Part shown: piece after piece, positions 32,164 to 44,040 of the stretch | How the letters are laid out: each line of letters opens with the position of its first letter | Numbering within the stretch: position 1 is the first letter of the stretch | Assembly: GCA_964019425.1 (NCBI GenBank) | Contig: OZ025792.1 | Span: forward strand, 1,054,001-1,118,000 | DNA from: Flectonema sp. DT1601 | Taxonomy: Eukaryota > Euglenozoa > Diplonemea > Diplonemida > Diplonemidae | Length of the DNA stretch: 64,000 nucleotides | Direction of reading: 5' to 3' | Translations under genes and position numbers: made by a program | The notes under the pieces: generated by a model | The model's database searches: none | What the model was told of the DNA's origin: nothing | What the model saw: the letters and a program-made list of their open reading frames with translations, nothing else

Positions 32164-32310
32164 TAGTTAGTTAGCGAGTCCGACATACCATCGAGTACTG
32201 GTTAGATAGACACGACAGGGTGGAATGGTTAACCACCTGTGAGTCCCCAATACTACAACATTATGTAATCCCTGAGAGGATCACTTTTTTAGCTCCAGAG
32301 AGGAATTCCA
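32164..32310. repeat. Repeat M fragment
   Basis: Starts with TTAG repeats, then 'gcgagtccgacataccatcg'. Related to 39440-40110, 49390-50060, 52735-52965 and 59420-59690. Confidence 0.4.
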
Positions 32311-32432
32311 ATGTTCGAGAGACCCAAAAACTAATATCAAGAACTCGACTGGAAAAAAAGAAATATTTGTAGTGGTTACTCAAAGAGTACTAACCGTATC
32401 AGATTCTATAGCTCGTGTTTTACTAAGCCGAA

Positions 32433-32908
32433 AATAACAAGATTCAAGTACAGTAGGTTTAGAGTTAACCTGCTCAAAATAAATCACACACACTTAAACT
32501 GTGGTGAGGGTAGTATAAAAGTTTGGTGCAGATAGAAAATGAAGAAATAAAAAAGTAAACAAAAAAAAGTATTCATTTCCAAAGACTGCAACAATAAAAG
32601 TGACTCATCCCTGTCTTTACTTTATGTAAAATAAACGCTGCAGTTGATTCCAGATAATATCGAAATCTACAGGGTCGACAAAATAAGTATTCCTTTTACT
32701 TAATTCTGTTAGCAAGCCACTATCAGGTGATGGCTTATGATCTGAGTTGTTGGGTTTGAGTTTTAGAGATTCTTTATGGGATCGTTGTTGGTTGTTTTGC
32801 AGAAAACTAAAGTTAATTCTATCGATATATAATAGATAGATAAGGAAGTCCAATACATTGCGTACTGCGCATCACTGATACAGCAAACTAAAGAGCATCG
32901 GGTTAAGA
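32433..32908. repeat. Direct duplication, second unit, with Family Y piece
   Basis: Contains the minus-strand frame with LKLKPNNSDHKPSPD and YFVDPVDFD, the counterpart of YFVNPADFE at 31700. It is the more complete of the two units. Confidence 0.55.
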
Positions 32909-32999
32909 AAACTAATATCAAGAACTCGACTGGAAACGGCGATGGCTTCTGCTCTGAGTTGTTCGGTTTGACTTTAGTCAGCTGCTGTATAATAGCAGT

Positions 33000-33545
33000 A
33001 AGAAATAAAAAGAATTGGCTTTATCTTAAACAACACAGAAGAGTTAACTCTGATGTTTCGTTTGCACAGCACCGGGGGGGAAAAATGGCACATCGGGACC
33101 CCACCCGTCACACCTTGTGAGCAAAAAATATGCCAGAAAGTAAGAAAAAGAGAAAGAATAACAAAAGGGTTGGTGGATGATAAGAATTTAAACCTAATAA
33201 CAAAAAAAAAAAAAAAAAAAAAATTCTGCAACAACTGATAATATATCAAAATACAACCTTACAAAAGACCTGTCGTAATATAATTCAGACAAAGTATAAC
33301 ATCACTAGTCCATTATTATATTCGTTACAGTCTTGTTGACTTCTAACTATCCCAAAAGACTAAAGCATTTATAACACAACAATAGCACGTAGTCTACAGA
33401 CTTTACCTTCTCGTTGTTTAGTTGATTTGTTATTTAACAAAAAAAAAAATTTTTAAAAAAAATACAAATAACTACAAGCTTATCAACTTCAAGAAATAAA
33501 CCCTTAACGACAACGTGTGTTTCCAGTGTTTTTGTTGCAACAAAA
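33000..33545. other. AT-rich spacer
   Basis: Long A run at 33203-33223, one short open frame (33053-33238) with no recognisable content, and a short match to 18165. Nothing else was seen. Confidence 0.3.
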
Positions 33546-34010
33546 AGTTAGTCAGCTAGCAAAATACAGAACCGAGGAGTCTGAATAGCCCGCAGAAAAT
33601 CGCAAAGATTAGTTTTATAGCTTCGGCTGGAAAGTAATCGACTCCCACAATGCCAGAGGCTAACAGGTTGAAAAACAAATAGAAAAAAGAAAAAAAATGA
33701 TCTGGAAGTAGGGGGAAGGAAGGTGAAAAAAATTGAAAACCTTTGTTTATTCCATACAGAGAATCCTTCTTTTTTCGACTAAATGTGCCATATGCCCACA
33801 TACCACGAAAGAAAATAGAACCCCACAGTACTGAGGATCGTTCACCCCCAGTTGTCCAAAGCATTATCATCGTATGGTGGGCTTACCGAAAGCTTTATAA
33901 AAGTACCACAAAAACTGGGCAGCACATAGCCATATCACTCAGCAAGAAATGAAAACAAAAGGATTAGAGACGATAGTTAGTTTAAGGTCATGACTGCGCC
34001 GGACCGAAAA
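33546..34010 (-). mobile_element. Repeat E, near-complete copy
   Basis: Both ends are recognisable ('gtcagctagcaaaatacaga' to 'catgactgcgccggacc'), with small internal losses. No clear target duplication could be made out by eye. Confidence 0.55.
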
Positions 34011-34784
34011 AGTGTACCTTACTTACGTAAGCAGCAGACATAAATTGAATAAAATAAAAAGAAAAATAGGGGATTTATTTTTTTTACTCCCAAATTTTAG
34101 TAAGTTATCTGGCAATTTTTGAGAGCAAACCTATTTTTCTCAAAAAAAAAAAAACATAAACGGGGAACAAGAATAACACTTATCCAAAAGGCTGGTAAGT
34201 GATTTGGGTATCGTACGTACTGCACGCATGAAGTGTACCGCATGAAGTGTACCATGCAGCGCAGCTATGTAGCTCCATTATAAAGATGTGTTCTACCACA
34301 TTGGTATTGATTGGTGTATCAGAGGATAAAGGTATCTAAATATTACCATATCAAAAAAATATAAGAAAAAAAAAAAGACAACACAAAGAGTCACTGGAAA
34401 GGTTGAGAACGTTATCAAAAGAAAAAGATCTCACTAAGCAATGCAACATGACATCACACAATTCATTCGTTGATCAGACATCAATGGTTTGATTATGCTT
34501 TGACACACTCTGACGAATAACTAACAAAAAGTTTATAAAAAAAAATAAAGAAGCAGACAAGAGAAAACGACACAACGAAAGGTTCCAGCGACCGTTTCTT
34601 GAGCACTCCATATTGATACGTAAACAGCACGAAGACACAAAATGTGAATCGCGGGTCACATAGTGAAAATAATGCTGAATAAATAAACCTTATTAAGACC
34701 CAGATAAGAATCGAAAAACCCGCAACATGACGGTCTAATTGTCCTGAACATTAATATACAAGATTTAAGATAAAACACATTTAT
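34011..34784. other. AT-rich spacer with diverged block A remnant
   Basis: 34550-34720 is a worn block A ('ttcttgagcactccatattg', 'ataaaccttattaagaccca'). A 14-bp word 'gcatgaagtgtacc' is tandemly doubled near 34228-34252. No gene was found. Confidence 0.35.
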
Positions 34785-35957
34785 TGTATCTCAAACACGT
34801 GGATGCCATTATCACGAAACTACACAATAAAAGTGCAGCTGATTTAAGGAAAACAAAAAATCGCTTAATCGCAAAAGAATCACAATGATAAACAACGGAA
34901 TCACAACGTCAACTTTATTCAATCTTTTCTAAATCGTTTTGTTTGAAATGAGAGACATCAAGTAGTCTGAGCTGACCAACAGATCAGATAGCTAAACTGA
35001 ATTAACGACACCTTATGAGTAAGATGGAAATCAAATAACTTGCCGCGTGAAAACTGATCAATGCTAATTCATTAAAAGAAAATAAAAATAAATAAAAAGT
35101 CGCGCAACCTTTTCAAGAACCTGAAGCTGAACCGCCAAAAAAAACACAACACAAGTATTCTTAATAAAAAATTGTACTGAACTACAACGACGATGAAACA
35201 AAATTACTATGGTAGTGAGTAAACAATAGAAGAAGAAAAAGGAACTTTGGAATCACTTACTGCTGCTAGACCCAAGATAACTGCGAACTTGATAATGCAT
35301 GTTGAAAGAAGACATTTAAACATCAACGTAGTCAGACTTCATTCATAGACCCACAGACGGTATTCATGAAGCGAACAAAAGGGAAACAATAATTGACCAA
35401 CGAAACTTCATTCTGCACATCAACTTATACTTTACGACCAGCGTCATAAAACATTCGAGGGAATTATAAAAAAGAATAATGGGCCAGCGAGTTTTTTTTC
35501 ATCTACTAATTTACAACACAGTACCGTCACTACTAAGAATTATAAAATAGAAGTCAATAAAAAAATCAATAAAAAGAGAAAACGATAACTCCACCGCAAA
35601 GTGTCAACTAAACAGAAACCCATAACAAAATGAACCTGTACTCTTGACCACTACCATGCGACGTATGAATTACGAGGAGAGATTAAAAAAATTAAAACAA
35701 AAGTTTCTGAAGAATAGGAATTTATAAAAAAAACTTAGGCAACAGCAGCCCATGGGTCCAACACGAGGTCACACCTTCCCCTTACCTCCAGGGTATTAAA
35801 AGGAGTCGTGTCCAAAGGGAAATGGGGAGTGCGACGGTTAACAATTCAGCCATAGTTCAAAAGCAACTCGAACCATCAGCGTTGATGCAGCAAGAACAAT
35901 AGTATGCAGCAGGCAGTAGGCAGGCAGTAATAAATCACTGTTGATGAACTGCAACAA
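34785..35957. other. Repeat B (no GA tract) and type 2 3' flank of gene 5
   Basis: B lies at 34785-35060. The rest resembles the flanks of genes 1 and 6, with 'accatgcgacgtatgaat' and 'ctccagggtattaa'. Short 'aggcagtaggcaggcagtaa' repeats come just before the gene end. Confidence 0.4.
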
Positions 35958-38900
35958 CTAAATCTCAATTATCTTGCAACCTCTGCCATTCCTATCCAGG
36001 AATTCTTGTTTCATTAAAGAAAGCTCTGAAGAAGCTTCCCCTGTTGGTAAATTCCTCATCGTCATCATTGAACCAGAATTCGATGTCCTTGAAAACGAAG
36101 CCAACGGATGCATCGATGGCAACGGCGACAACGCATCACTCATCGTCAAAGGCATTGACTCGCTTACTACAGAAGTCTCATCAAGCTTCTTATTCTTTTC
36201 CCAATGTCTTTGTTGTACTCGAGTTCGAATACCCTTGCACAGAATGTATCCTTCAACAAGAACATCAATTCCTGACTTAACTATTAAAATAATTACCGAA
36301 GCAAATAGAAAAGTAGAAGCGACTTCGAAAATGTAGTGTTCGGTGTTCTCTTCGTAGAAACCTGCTGCCATGCAGAAAAGAGCAGCTGCCTGGAGACCGA
36401 GGAGGACGAAGTCGACGGCGCTGTCACGTGCTCGACAGTGCGGCCAGAGAATTGCTTCGAGTACAAGGAGAATTAGAAAGAGAAATCCTTCAAAAAGTTT
36501 CTTGTGCCCGCACTGAATTAAAGTTCTGGTATTGAGAGACTCCATAGCACTGATCGCAAGCATCGAAGCAAACTCCACAATACTAAACCAAACTACTTCT
36601 TGACGAAATGATCCAATCACTGTTCTGTAACGATTCACCCAATGAAGCTCAACATGATTGCTGACCCATTCTCCAGGTCCCATCAACAGTCGCTTCAATC
36701 CATAACGAGCATCGTCAGCGTACACTGCCTGACTAGGAACTCCCCTCCTGCATTCTATGAAGATAACTATTGGAACAGCAGCACAACCACAACACGTAAC
36801 AAATCCTATTATAAAGTGAAATGGCGTATTCGGGTAGCTCACAAGAGACATCCCACCTTGTGTCGTACCTTGGTATAAGAATTGGAAGACGAACAACGGA
36901 GCCGAAGGAAATCTCAGTAATCCCTGAGTGTCCAAACCATTGAACAACTTTGGGGCACAACTCGTACCTCCCCGTTCTGCTATCTTTAATATGAAGAAAC
37001 ACAATACTGCAAACCCGAATGATATCATCACATTCCCAGCCACCATTCCAAGCGCATAACTGTCTCCAATTTTCCACTGTGTCGGGTGTAGAGGTCGAGG
37101 GTACTCCCTCGATGAATTATTCTCATTTCCAGCACGGCAGCTTCCAGATATCGCAACCAACCGCAAGGCTGGTCCCGCTGATGCACCGGCTCCCAAAGCA
37201 GCAGCCGCCGCAGCTGCCGAACCCACCTCTTCAACGGTTTCCGCCGTCTTCTTGTCGATCACTGGTGGAACTTCTGTTGGAGGTGCGGCAGTCTCAGGCA
37301 CGCTAGTGGAAGGAACAGGAGTAGGAGGTAACGGAGAAGGCATCGGTGTCGGAATCGATGTTGGAGGTAATGTTGGCACAGCGGTTGGTACAGCAGTTGG
37401 TATTACAGGAACGGAAGTTGGCACTGCAGTTGGAACAGCTGTTGTACCAATCGGTCGGGCTGTCGGAACTGCAGTTGGAAGAGCAGTCGGAATGGATGTG
37501 GGGACAGCTGTTGGTGGCACAGCATTCGGTATTGCAGTAGGTACCGCATTAGTAGGAACAGTTGTTGTTGGCATGGCTGTCGGAACAGCTGTTGGCACAG
37601 CAGTAGGTACTGCAGTTAGTACGGCAGTAGGAACGGTTGTGGTCGGTATGGCTGTCGGAACGGCTGTTGGAATCGCGGTGGGGACATCTGTTGGTGGCAC
37701 AGCATTCGGTATTGCAGTAGGTACCGCAGTAGTCTGAACAGTTGTTGGCACTGCAGTCGGTAAGGCTGTGGGAACGGCTGTTGGAATCGCAGTGGGGACA
37801 TCTGTTGGTGGCACAGCATTTGGTATTGCAGTAGGTACCGCAGTAGTCTGAACAGTTGTTGGCACTGCAGTCGGTAAGGCTGTGGGAACGGCTGTTGGAA
37901 TGGCTGTCGGAACTGCAGTCGGTAATGCTGTGGGAACGGCTGTTGGAATCGCAGTGGGGACAGCTGTTGGCACTGCAGTAGGTAATGCTGTGGGAACGGC
38001 TGTTGGAATCGCAGTGGGGACAGCTGTTGGCACTGCAGTCGGTAAGGCTGTGGGAACGGCTGTTGGAATCGTAGTTGGTATGGCTGTAGGAACTGCAGTC
38101 GGTAAGGCTGTGGGAACGGCGGTGGGGACAGCCGTTGGAACGGCTGTTGGCACAGCTGTCGGAACTGCAGTAGGTATTGCTGTTGGCACTACAGCCGGAA
38201 CAGGTGTTATTCTTCCGTAGATGCTACACCTACCAGATGATTTTTTGTAGGTGTAAATATAGTTTGGGACTGAAATAATTTCATCAGCAACAATAGCTAC
38301 GGTATCGACAATTCCACCGTCGAAGACTTTAAGGCTGGGACCGATACCGTAAGCTACTCCTGGAGTGTCTCCATGTTGACAGGTTACGTCTAACATATTA
38401 CCAGGGTTAGTTGTTACACGGCTAGATAACGAAGTAGCCAATCCACCGAAGAAAGTATTGTCTCCTACGGCAAAGACATATCCGTTGCAGGCAACAATGC
38501 GTCTGAGTCTGTTCACGTCGTTGAAAAGTGTAGACGAAGTGGTTCTGCTGGTTAGTGTACTAACACCCGGAGTAGTGCTTGAGATTCCTTGGATAAAATA
38601 TATCTCTCCAGTGGACTCGTCTACGGTAATCGATCCGATGTCTTGATTTCTTAAGAAGCTTCCTGAGCTGTCTACAGTTCCCATGCCAATGTTTGCCATT
38701 TCGAAGTATATTATCCCTTCGTTTTGACATGCGCCATAGATAGTAGTTCCCTGAGCAGCGAGGTCAAGACAACTTCCAGTGTATGGAAATTCCATCGCAT
38801 TGCTAGTGGAAATTGTACCACCAGGAATAGGAATTACATGTAGCTTACCAGGTTCAGCAGCAACTATATAAGGTCTTCCTCCGATGGTTATTGTAGTAGC

Positions 38901-39182
38901 AGTAATAATGTTTGAAACGTAATTCCCCCCTGTAGGCGATGAGAACCGACCAGTGTTAGAATCAAACCGTCTAATCCGAGCGTCAGAAATTGAGTACAGC
39001 CACCTGCTATATGGAGCCATTGTTCCTAATGTAGGAGTGTATGAAGCATCATCAAGAAAAAGTGTTTTGTAGCATGTTGCTAATTGCACCACAGTCAGAA
39101 GGATGAAAAACGTCCCCACATGCCTGAAGGTACTTGCCGCCATACTGTGTGGGTGGCTGTGAGTGAAGAACATGTAAAACAT
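35958..39182 (-). CDS. Array gene 5: VPT-stalk multi-pass surface protein, second ectodomain type
   Basis: About 1074 residues; first ATG 39182, alternative MAAS start 39143, stop TAG. The ectodomain is a distinct type shared with gene 6: [20 protein letters not shown], then [10 protein letters not shown], and [17 protein letters not shown]. The stalk (~285 residues) uses LPTA units and NAVPPT spacers with VQTT. The linker (CRAGNENNSS, KIGDSYALG) and membrane part follow genes 1-4. The tail is the short PLT form ending CKIIEI. Upstream sequence is type B, with a possible 41-nt intron. The frame is intact. Confidence 0.85.
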   Translation of the reverse strand: MFYMFFTHSHPHSMAASTFRHVGTFFILLTVVQLATCYKTLFLDDASYTPTLGTMAPYSRWLYSISDARIRRFDSNTGRFSSPTGGNYVSNIITATTITIGGRPYIVAAEPGKLHVIPIPGGTISTSNAMEFPYTGSCLDLAAQGTTIYGACQNEGIIYFEMANIGMGTVDSSGSFLRNQDIGSITVDESTGEIYFIQGISSTTPGVSTLTSRTTSSTLFNDVNRLRRIVACNGYVFAVGDNTFFGGLATSLSSRVTTNPGNMLDVTCQHGDTPGVAYGIGPSLKVFDGGIVDTVAIVADEIISVPNYIYTYKKSSGRCSIYGRITPVPAVVPTAIPTAVPTAVPTAVPTAVPTAVPTALPTAVPTAIPTTIPTAVPTALPTAVPTAVPTAIPTAVPTALPTAVPTAVPTAIPTAVPTALPTAVPTAIPTAVPTALPTAVPTTVQTTAVPTAIPNAVPPTDVPTAIPTAVPTALPTAVPTTVQTTAVPTAIPNAVPPTDVPTAIPTAVPTAIPTTTVPTAVLTAVPTAVPTAVPTAMPTTTVPTNAVPTAIPNAVPPTAVPTSIPTALPTAVPTARPIGTTAVPTAVPTSVPVIPTAVPTAVPTLPPTSIPTPMPSPLPPTPVPSTSVPETAAPPTEVPPVIDKKTAETVEEVGSAAAAAAALGAGASAGPALRLVAISGSCRAGNENNSSREYPRPLHPTQWKIGDSYALGMVAGNVMISFGFAVLCFFILKIAERGGTSCAPKLFNGLDTQGLLRFPSAPLFVFQFLYQGTTQGGMSLVSYPNTPFHFIIGFVTCCGCAAVPIVIFIECRRGVPSQAVYADDARYGLKRLLMGPGEWVSNHVELHWVNRYRTVIGSFRQEVVWFSIVEFASMLAISAMESLNTRTLIQCGHKKLFEGFLFLILLVLEAILWPHCRARDSAVDFVLLGLQAAALFCMAAGFYEENTEHYIFEVASTFLFASVIILIVKSGIDVLVEGYILCKGIRTRVQQRHWEKNKKLDETSVVSESMPLTMSDALSPLPSMHPLASFSRTSNSGSMMTMRNLPTGEASSELSLMKQEFLDRNGRGCKIIEI
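37348..38203 (-). repeat. 12-bp coding minisatellite (stalk of gene 5)
   Basis: About 285 residues. A 60-nt block of five tetrapeptides (with one Leu unit) is tandemly repeated near 37880-38110. A longer block containing VQTT and NAVPPT spacers is repeated at 37500-37730 and 37790-37860. Confidence 0.9.
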
Positions 39183-39263
39183 AATACTCAAATAACTTCG
39201 TCAATCAATTCTACTCTGATGAGGGGCATCTTGTCAATTGAAACTTCTGCATAATTGTGATAA

Positions 39264-39304
39264 CTGATGCAAAGATGAGAATAAGAGTAAAATAATTTCA
39301 TTAC
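39264..39304 (-). promoter_or_regulatory. Candidate 41-nt intron in the leader of gene 5
   Basis: On the minus strand, AAG|GTAATG at 39304 and CATCAG| at 39264 enclose 41 bases with a pyrimidine-rich 3' half. The same pair occurs before gene 6 (48620-48660) and gene 7 (57616-57656). Genes 1-4 share the acceptor, but the sequence beyond it differs. Skipping it does not open a longer reading frame into the gene, so it would lie in the 5' UTR. Confidence 0.3.
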
Positions 39305-39439
39305 CTTGTCTTCAACAGAGTTAGAAAGATTGGGTGTAGACTCCCAATAACCACTACTGGGAATCAGTTGCGTGGTACAAATGAATAATATTAAGAATGT
39401 TCTCTCTGTCCATTTGATATCAAATTTTGATTGAAGTAA

Positions 39440-40110
39440 GCAAGCTAGCGAGTCCAACAAGCCACCGTAGGTGGTATTATTTTATTTTATGAGATTTTTC
39501 GCTATTGGCGCCTGATAACGTCATTTTCGTTGTTCACTGGATATGAACTAGGTCCTGTGTTCGGTCCCATTTGCCCCTGTCAGTGAAGGAAAGTCAAGGA
39601 TTTCGTTTCTGATCGAGTTTTTTTTTGGTCGGCACCCTTCGAGAAGGAAGAGCTGGTTGGAGGGAGCACCACAGAATAGTCATTTGATGGCTTTCCGCCA
39701 GTGCTGAATTAGAAGATGATCCGAATGAAATTATTGGACCCCCCCAACAGCGAAAATCTCTTATTTTAATATAGAAAAAAGTCAGATTAGAAAAAAAAAG
39801 ATGAACTCAAAATAAAGAAAAAATATTCATTTCTGCAATTTCCAAACATCTAAGGGCAATAGAATATGTAGTTGCAGGTCTTAATCATATACGTAGTACC
39901 AGTTAGGTAAACGCCAAAGAGAACGAGAGAGGACAATAACCCTGTAATGAAATGATTGTTTTGTTAGTTTCGACACGAAGCATACTAGTGTATCCTCAAT
40001 GCTTCAACTTTAAACGGATCAAAGTAGGATGAAAACAAGAAACTGAAAGGACGATAAGGAATCTTGGGGATGGGATAGATGAGAGTGGGGTTTCTTTTTT
40101 TCTTTAATAT
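39440..40110. repeat. Repeat M, long copy
   Basis: Starts 'aagctagcgagtccaacaag' and is nearly identical to 49390-50060 as part of the duplication of genes 5 and 6. Shorter related copies are near 32164, 52735 and 59420. No coding sequence was found. Confidence 0.5.
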
Positions 40111-40334
40111 TTTTATTTTAACTGCATTGACAGTGGACAGAGGATTTATTTTCAGAGTCCCGTTTTTTTTTTAAAGTGGCTACATTCAAAATCATATACT
40201 GGGGAAGGTTGCAGCGTACCTCAAAAAAGCACATGCGTGGACACAGTCTGTTCAGGCACCAAATAGGCGCACGTCACAACTTTTTTTCATTCGCGATGAC
40301 CTTCACCAAGCGGGTACTTTCGAAGCTGTGGGGA

Positions 40335-41119
40335 TTACACTACAATATTAGTTTGAATGTTTTTGCAAGAGAGAGTGATGGGAATACCTTCGTACATTTC
40401 CCCTGACCTACTTACAGGATTAACACTGTAACAGGCTGCTTCGACGTTAAGGGCCTCCACCTTGGCCTGCACGCGCTCTATTACCCCATCGTCGTTGCCT
40501 GTATCTTCCATGTAGAACCAAGGAGAAAGCTCTCGGCCAGGTTGTAAGCCCATAATTACGGGCTTTTATGTAGCACATTGCCCATGATGATGGGTCTTTC
40601 CCCTTCAGGTACTTCTGGAATTCAGGTTCGAGGGTGTCGAACACTTCCTCGTACTTCTCCTCCGATGATGTCATTCGAAGTTTCTTAAACTTCGACACGG
40701 CTTCTTTGCTCTTGAACGCAACCTTTATGTTGCGTTCCATGTGGGCTGAACTGACATCAGCGCTTATCCCTCGAAGAACCCTTCACCAAGCGTGCTGCGA
40801 CACTTGTCAAAAAACCACCCCCAGGTGTTTTGTTCTCGTTTCCTGTGATGGCAAAGGCGATTGGGAACTCTCGCCCAGAAGCATCCATGCCCAACAACGT
40901 TATAAAATTCCCGACGTAATACCCTTTCAGGGAGCCCATCGGTCCCCCTAAAACCTTGGGGACAATGTTTTGCCCCGTTGATGGGACCTCGCGAAGGTAG
41001 GGCCTCAAATAGCAGCAGCGACGTAGGGCAACGTGCCCCATCCAAAAACCGTGCAACCGGCAGCACTTCAGAAGAAGGACGTACGCTGTTCTTGAATGGT
41101 AGTGATATCCTTGAATCAA
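40335..41119 (-). pseudogene. Mutator-like transposase relic 1
   Basis: Minus-strand frames contain LLGMDASGREFPIAFAITG followed, after a frame change, by WGWFFDKCRSTL, then MERNIKVAFKSKE and YEEVFDTLEP. Mutator-like (MULE) transposases have the pattern G-x-D-x(n)-P-[LI]-A-[FW]-A-[IV]-x(n)-W-x-W-F-[FL] around their second catalytic region, which this matches well. At least one frame change breaks it, and its ends were not found. It is a decayed DNA transposon. Confidence 0.6.
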
Positions 41120-41165
41120 ATAGTAAGCTATTAAACCGTATTGTCTCGAGGGTTGAGATGGGAAT
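41076..41165 (+). pseudogene. Family X relic next to the MULE
   Basis: 'aggacgtacgctgttc' followed by NGSDI-coding sequence corresponds to the start of the X frame at 48800-48890 (RTYAVRVNGSDIFLN). Stops interrupt it. It directly abuts the MULE relic. Confidence 0.35.
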
Positions 41166-41235
41166 AATAAATAGTTACTATTAATGGTTATCAGTCAATA
41201 AAAAAATCAACAAAATTTTAATTAATGCAATTTGT

Positions 41236-41690
41236 TAGTAAGCAAAACACAGAACAGAGGACTACGAGGGGTCTGGGTAGCCCGCATCACAAATGCGAAG
41301 TTTGGGATGCGTAGTAGTTTGATAGCTTCGGCTGAAAGTGATCGACTCCCAGCGCCCAGAGGCTACAGGTTGAAAAATGAAGAAAAAAAAAGAATTGATC
41401 TGAGAGTGGGGGGAAGGAAGGTGGAAAAAATTAGATATCTTTTTTTATTCCATACATAGAATCTTTCTTTATAATACGACTATATGTGCCATATGCCCAC
41501 ATACCACGAAAGAAAATAGAAAACCCCCGGAACAGTTCACCCCCCAGTTGTCCAAAGCATTATCATCGTATGGTGGGCTTACCGAAAGCTTTATAAAAGT
41601 ACCACAAAAACTGGGCAGCACATAGCCATATCACTCAGCAAGAAATGAAAACAAAAGGATCAGGAAAGACGATAGTTAGTTTAGTTAGAA
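41236..41690 (-). mobile_element. Repeat E, near-complete copy
   Basis: Preceded by the same 'attaatgcaatttgttagta' sequence as the copy at 29990, so the two E copies moved with their flanks, or both entered the same repeat. Confidence 0.55.
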
Positions 41691-42311
41691 TATGAGTTTA
41701 TTATAAAAAAGTGCACTAAAATAAAATATAAAAAAGAAAAGTTATAAAAACACATTGTTCTGCTGTTCCATAATACACTGTGGAATACGTAGTTTCAGGC
41801 CTTAATCTTATACTACTTGTCCCTCTTAGGCCTTCATCAGTAAGTTCTAGGGACTTCATTCCAGTTAAATAATAAATCGGATCCATCAATTGGTCTATTT
41901 CAAAAGAACTGATTTCTTAATGTCCATCGGAGCTCGCCAGGACGGGCTAGCATATATTTGCTTTTGATCAGCGTTCTATCTCTATAGTTAGTTTAGTTAG
42001 TTAGTTTAAGGTCATAACTGTGCCGGACCAACAAATAAAATATCTTTTCCATTCCACATATGAAAACATTTGTTCATTAGATAATCACGTGTGTCAAATT
42101 CCGCCATACCACAAAAGAATATATTTCCACAAAAATTGGGCAACACGAATTCAGTATACCCATCTGCAATCAAATAAGAATCTCACATTTGACAGTCAGT
42201 TTAGGTCTTAATTGCTCCTAACCTGACTAAAAGTATCGCAAATATCAAAAAAAAGGAAAGCACGATCAGTTTAGGGTCTTAGCTGCACCGGCTTCTGAAA
42301 CTGACTATCGC

Positions 42312-42343
<32 letters not shown>

Positions 42344-42756
42344 GAGGAAAGAAAAATCGAAATAAAAAGACGGAAAAAAGAAATCGCAGCATTACCCTCC
42401 TTGATTGAAGAAGATATTAATAACAATATTTCCTTTTTTTTTTTTTTTTTTTAAAAAGGAAATATTTCTTGTGAGGAAAATCTACAATTCCTGGCCCGCA
42501 AATGCAACCCTGCTAGACTTCCTAAGTAATCTCGTGAGGAAAAATTTACGAATTCTTTTTATCCAGTAGAATACATCCTTAACGAGATCAAGTCTTCACA
42601 GAATTATTCCTCTGCGGTAAAAGAAGAAGAATCGGAAAAAGAAAAAAAAGAATCACTGCACAAGTAAAACAATAACAAACAGGATGTGACATCGTAATTT
42701 TATTTGAGCTCAGTTGAGCTTCCATTGTTGAATTACTCCGAAAAAATAACATTCAC
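41691..42756. other. AT-rich spacer with worn E ends and poly-T hairpin
   Basis: Two or three right-end fragments of E ('tttaaggtcataactgtgcc' near 42006 and its variants near 42200 and 42270). An A run at 42321-42343. A T run at 42435-42452 flanked by AATATTTCC and GGAAATATT, a 9-bp inverted repeat that extends through the A/T runs. No gene was found. Confidence 0.35.
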
Positions 42757-43170
42757 AAAGTTCGTAAAAAGCAAAGAAGAGAGAAGATAAGAGAAGAGGC
42801 ACAAAGAAAGGATCGAGCGGTCGTTTCTTTAGAACTCCATGTTGACAACTAAAAGCGGGACAGGCTCAAAGTAAACAGCAGGAAGACAGAAGTGAACATT
42901 CACTACATGTGATCACATTCTGAAGATAATAATGCTGAAGAAATAAACCTTATTAAGACCCAGGTAAGAATCGGTGATTAAGATAATCAAAAAAAAGATT
43001 GAAGTGAGGATGATTAACAGGAAGGAACAACAAAGAATTCATCAAATTGAAACAGTTGACCTGTCGTCATCGTTGGATAAGTAAATAAAAATAAAGATAA
43101 AGACAAAAAACAAAACAAAACTAATTAAAGGCAGCGACAAGCAATCGCAAAACCCAGGCAACAAAGTCTG
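42757..43170. repeat. Orphan block A
   Basis: A good copy of block A with no adjacent array gene. It includes 'ggatcgagcggtcgtttct' and an uninterrupted E target word at about 43055. It suggests that an array gene was lost here or that block A can move separately. Confidence 0.5.
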
Positions 43171-43419
43171 TTCTTTCACATGAGGATTTTAAATCTTTTT
43201 CAGTTTCTTTCTCAGATTAAATTGCAGGTATTCTCGTGTCGTGTAAAATAAAGTACCCTGAAAATAGAATCTTCCAGGGTGGGAAAAAGAGGGAAAAACT
43301 GATAATCCGCAGGGTTACTCGTACAACTCAAATCTGCAAAGCAGAATAAGAGAATAAAAAAAACTAAATTTAAATAATTAACACAGTTGAAACGGAAACT
43401 AACGGGGCGAGAACAGAAT

Positions 43420-43754
43420 TGAAGAAGAAGATGCACAGATTGTAAACTAATACATCCCATTGGGGATCTGTACAGTTCTCAACACCAAATATCCGAGAAA
43501 CATAATAAATACACCTCCGCAGAGAAGGCGAAAGCCTCCGTAAATGAAATAAATATAAGAAGCGATAAACCGAACGCAGTGTCTGTGAAGAACTACGGAT
43601 TCAACGAAAGAATAGAAAGAAGAAATAAAGACATAATAGAAAGCGTAATTAATTTTTTCTAAATCGTTTTGTTGGGAATGAGAGACATCAAGTAGTCTGA
43701 GCTGACCAACAGATCAGTAGCTAAACTGAATTAACGACATAGTGATAGTCAAGA

Positions 43755-43810
<56 letters not shown>

Positions 43811-44040
43811 AAGAGAGAGCTTGCTTTATCTACTAGTTAGTTAGTGAGTGAGTACTAGAATTTCTAATCATCAGAAACTACAAAAGTATTGTTTTCCAGG
43901 GGAAATTAATTTTTTCTAAATCGTTTTGTTGGAAATGAGAGACATCAAGTAGTCTGAGCTGACCAACAGATCAGTAGCTAAACTGAATTAACGACACCTT
44001 ATGAGTAAGATGGAAATCAAATAACTTGCCGCGTGAAGAC
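43420..44040. repeat. Repeat G, then doubled repeat B with GA tract (43751-43819)
   Basis: G at 43420-43640 joins B at 43646. B is doubled as at 336-735. Confidence 0.55.

Noticed and set aside
40447-41119. Separate small genes on the minus strand
   Set aside because: They are pieces of one broken Mutator-like transposase.
42320-42470. Poly-A/poly-T hairpin as a terminator or transposon end
   Set aside because: The inverted repeat is mostly homopolymer, and no partner copy or adjoining gene end supports a role.
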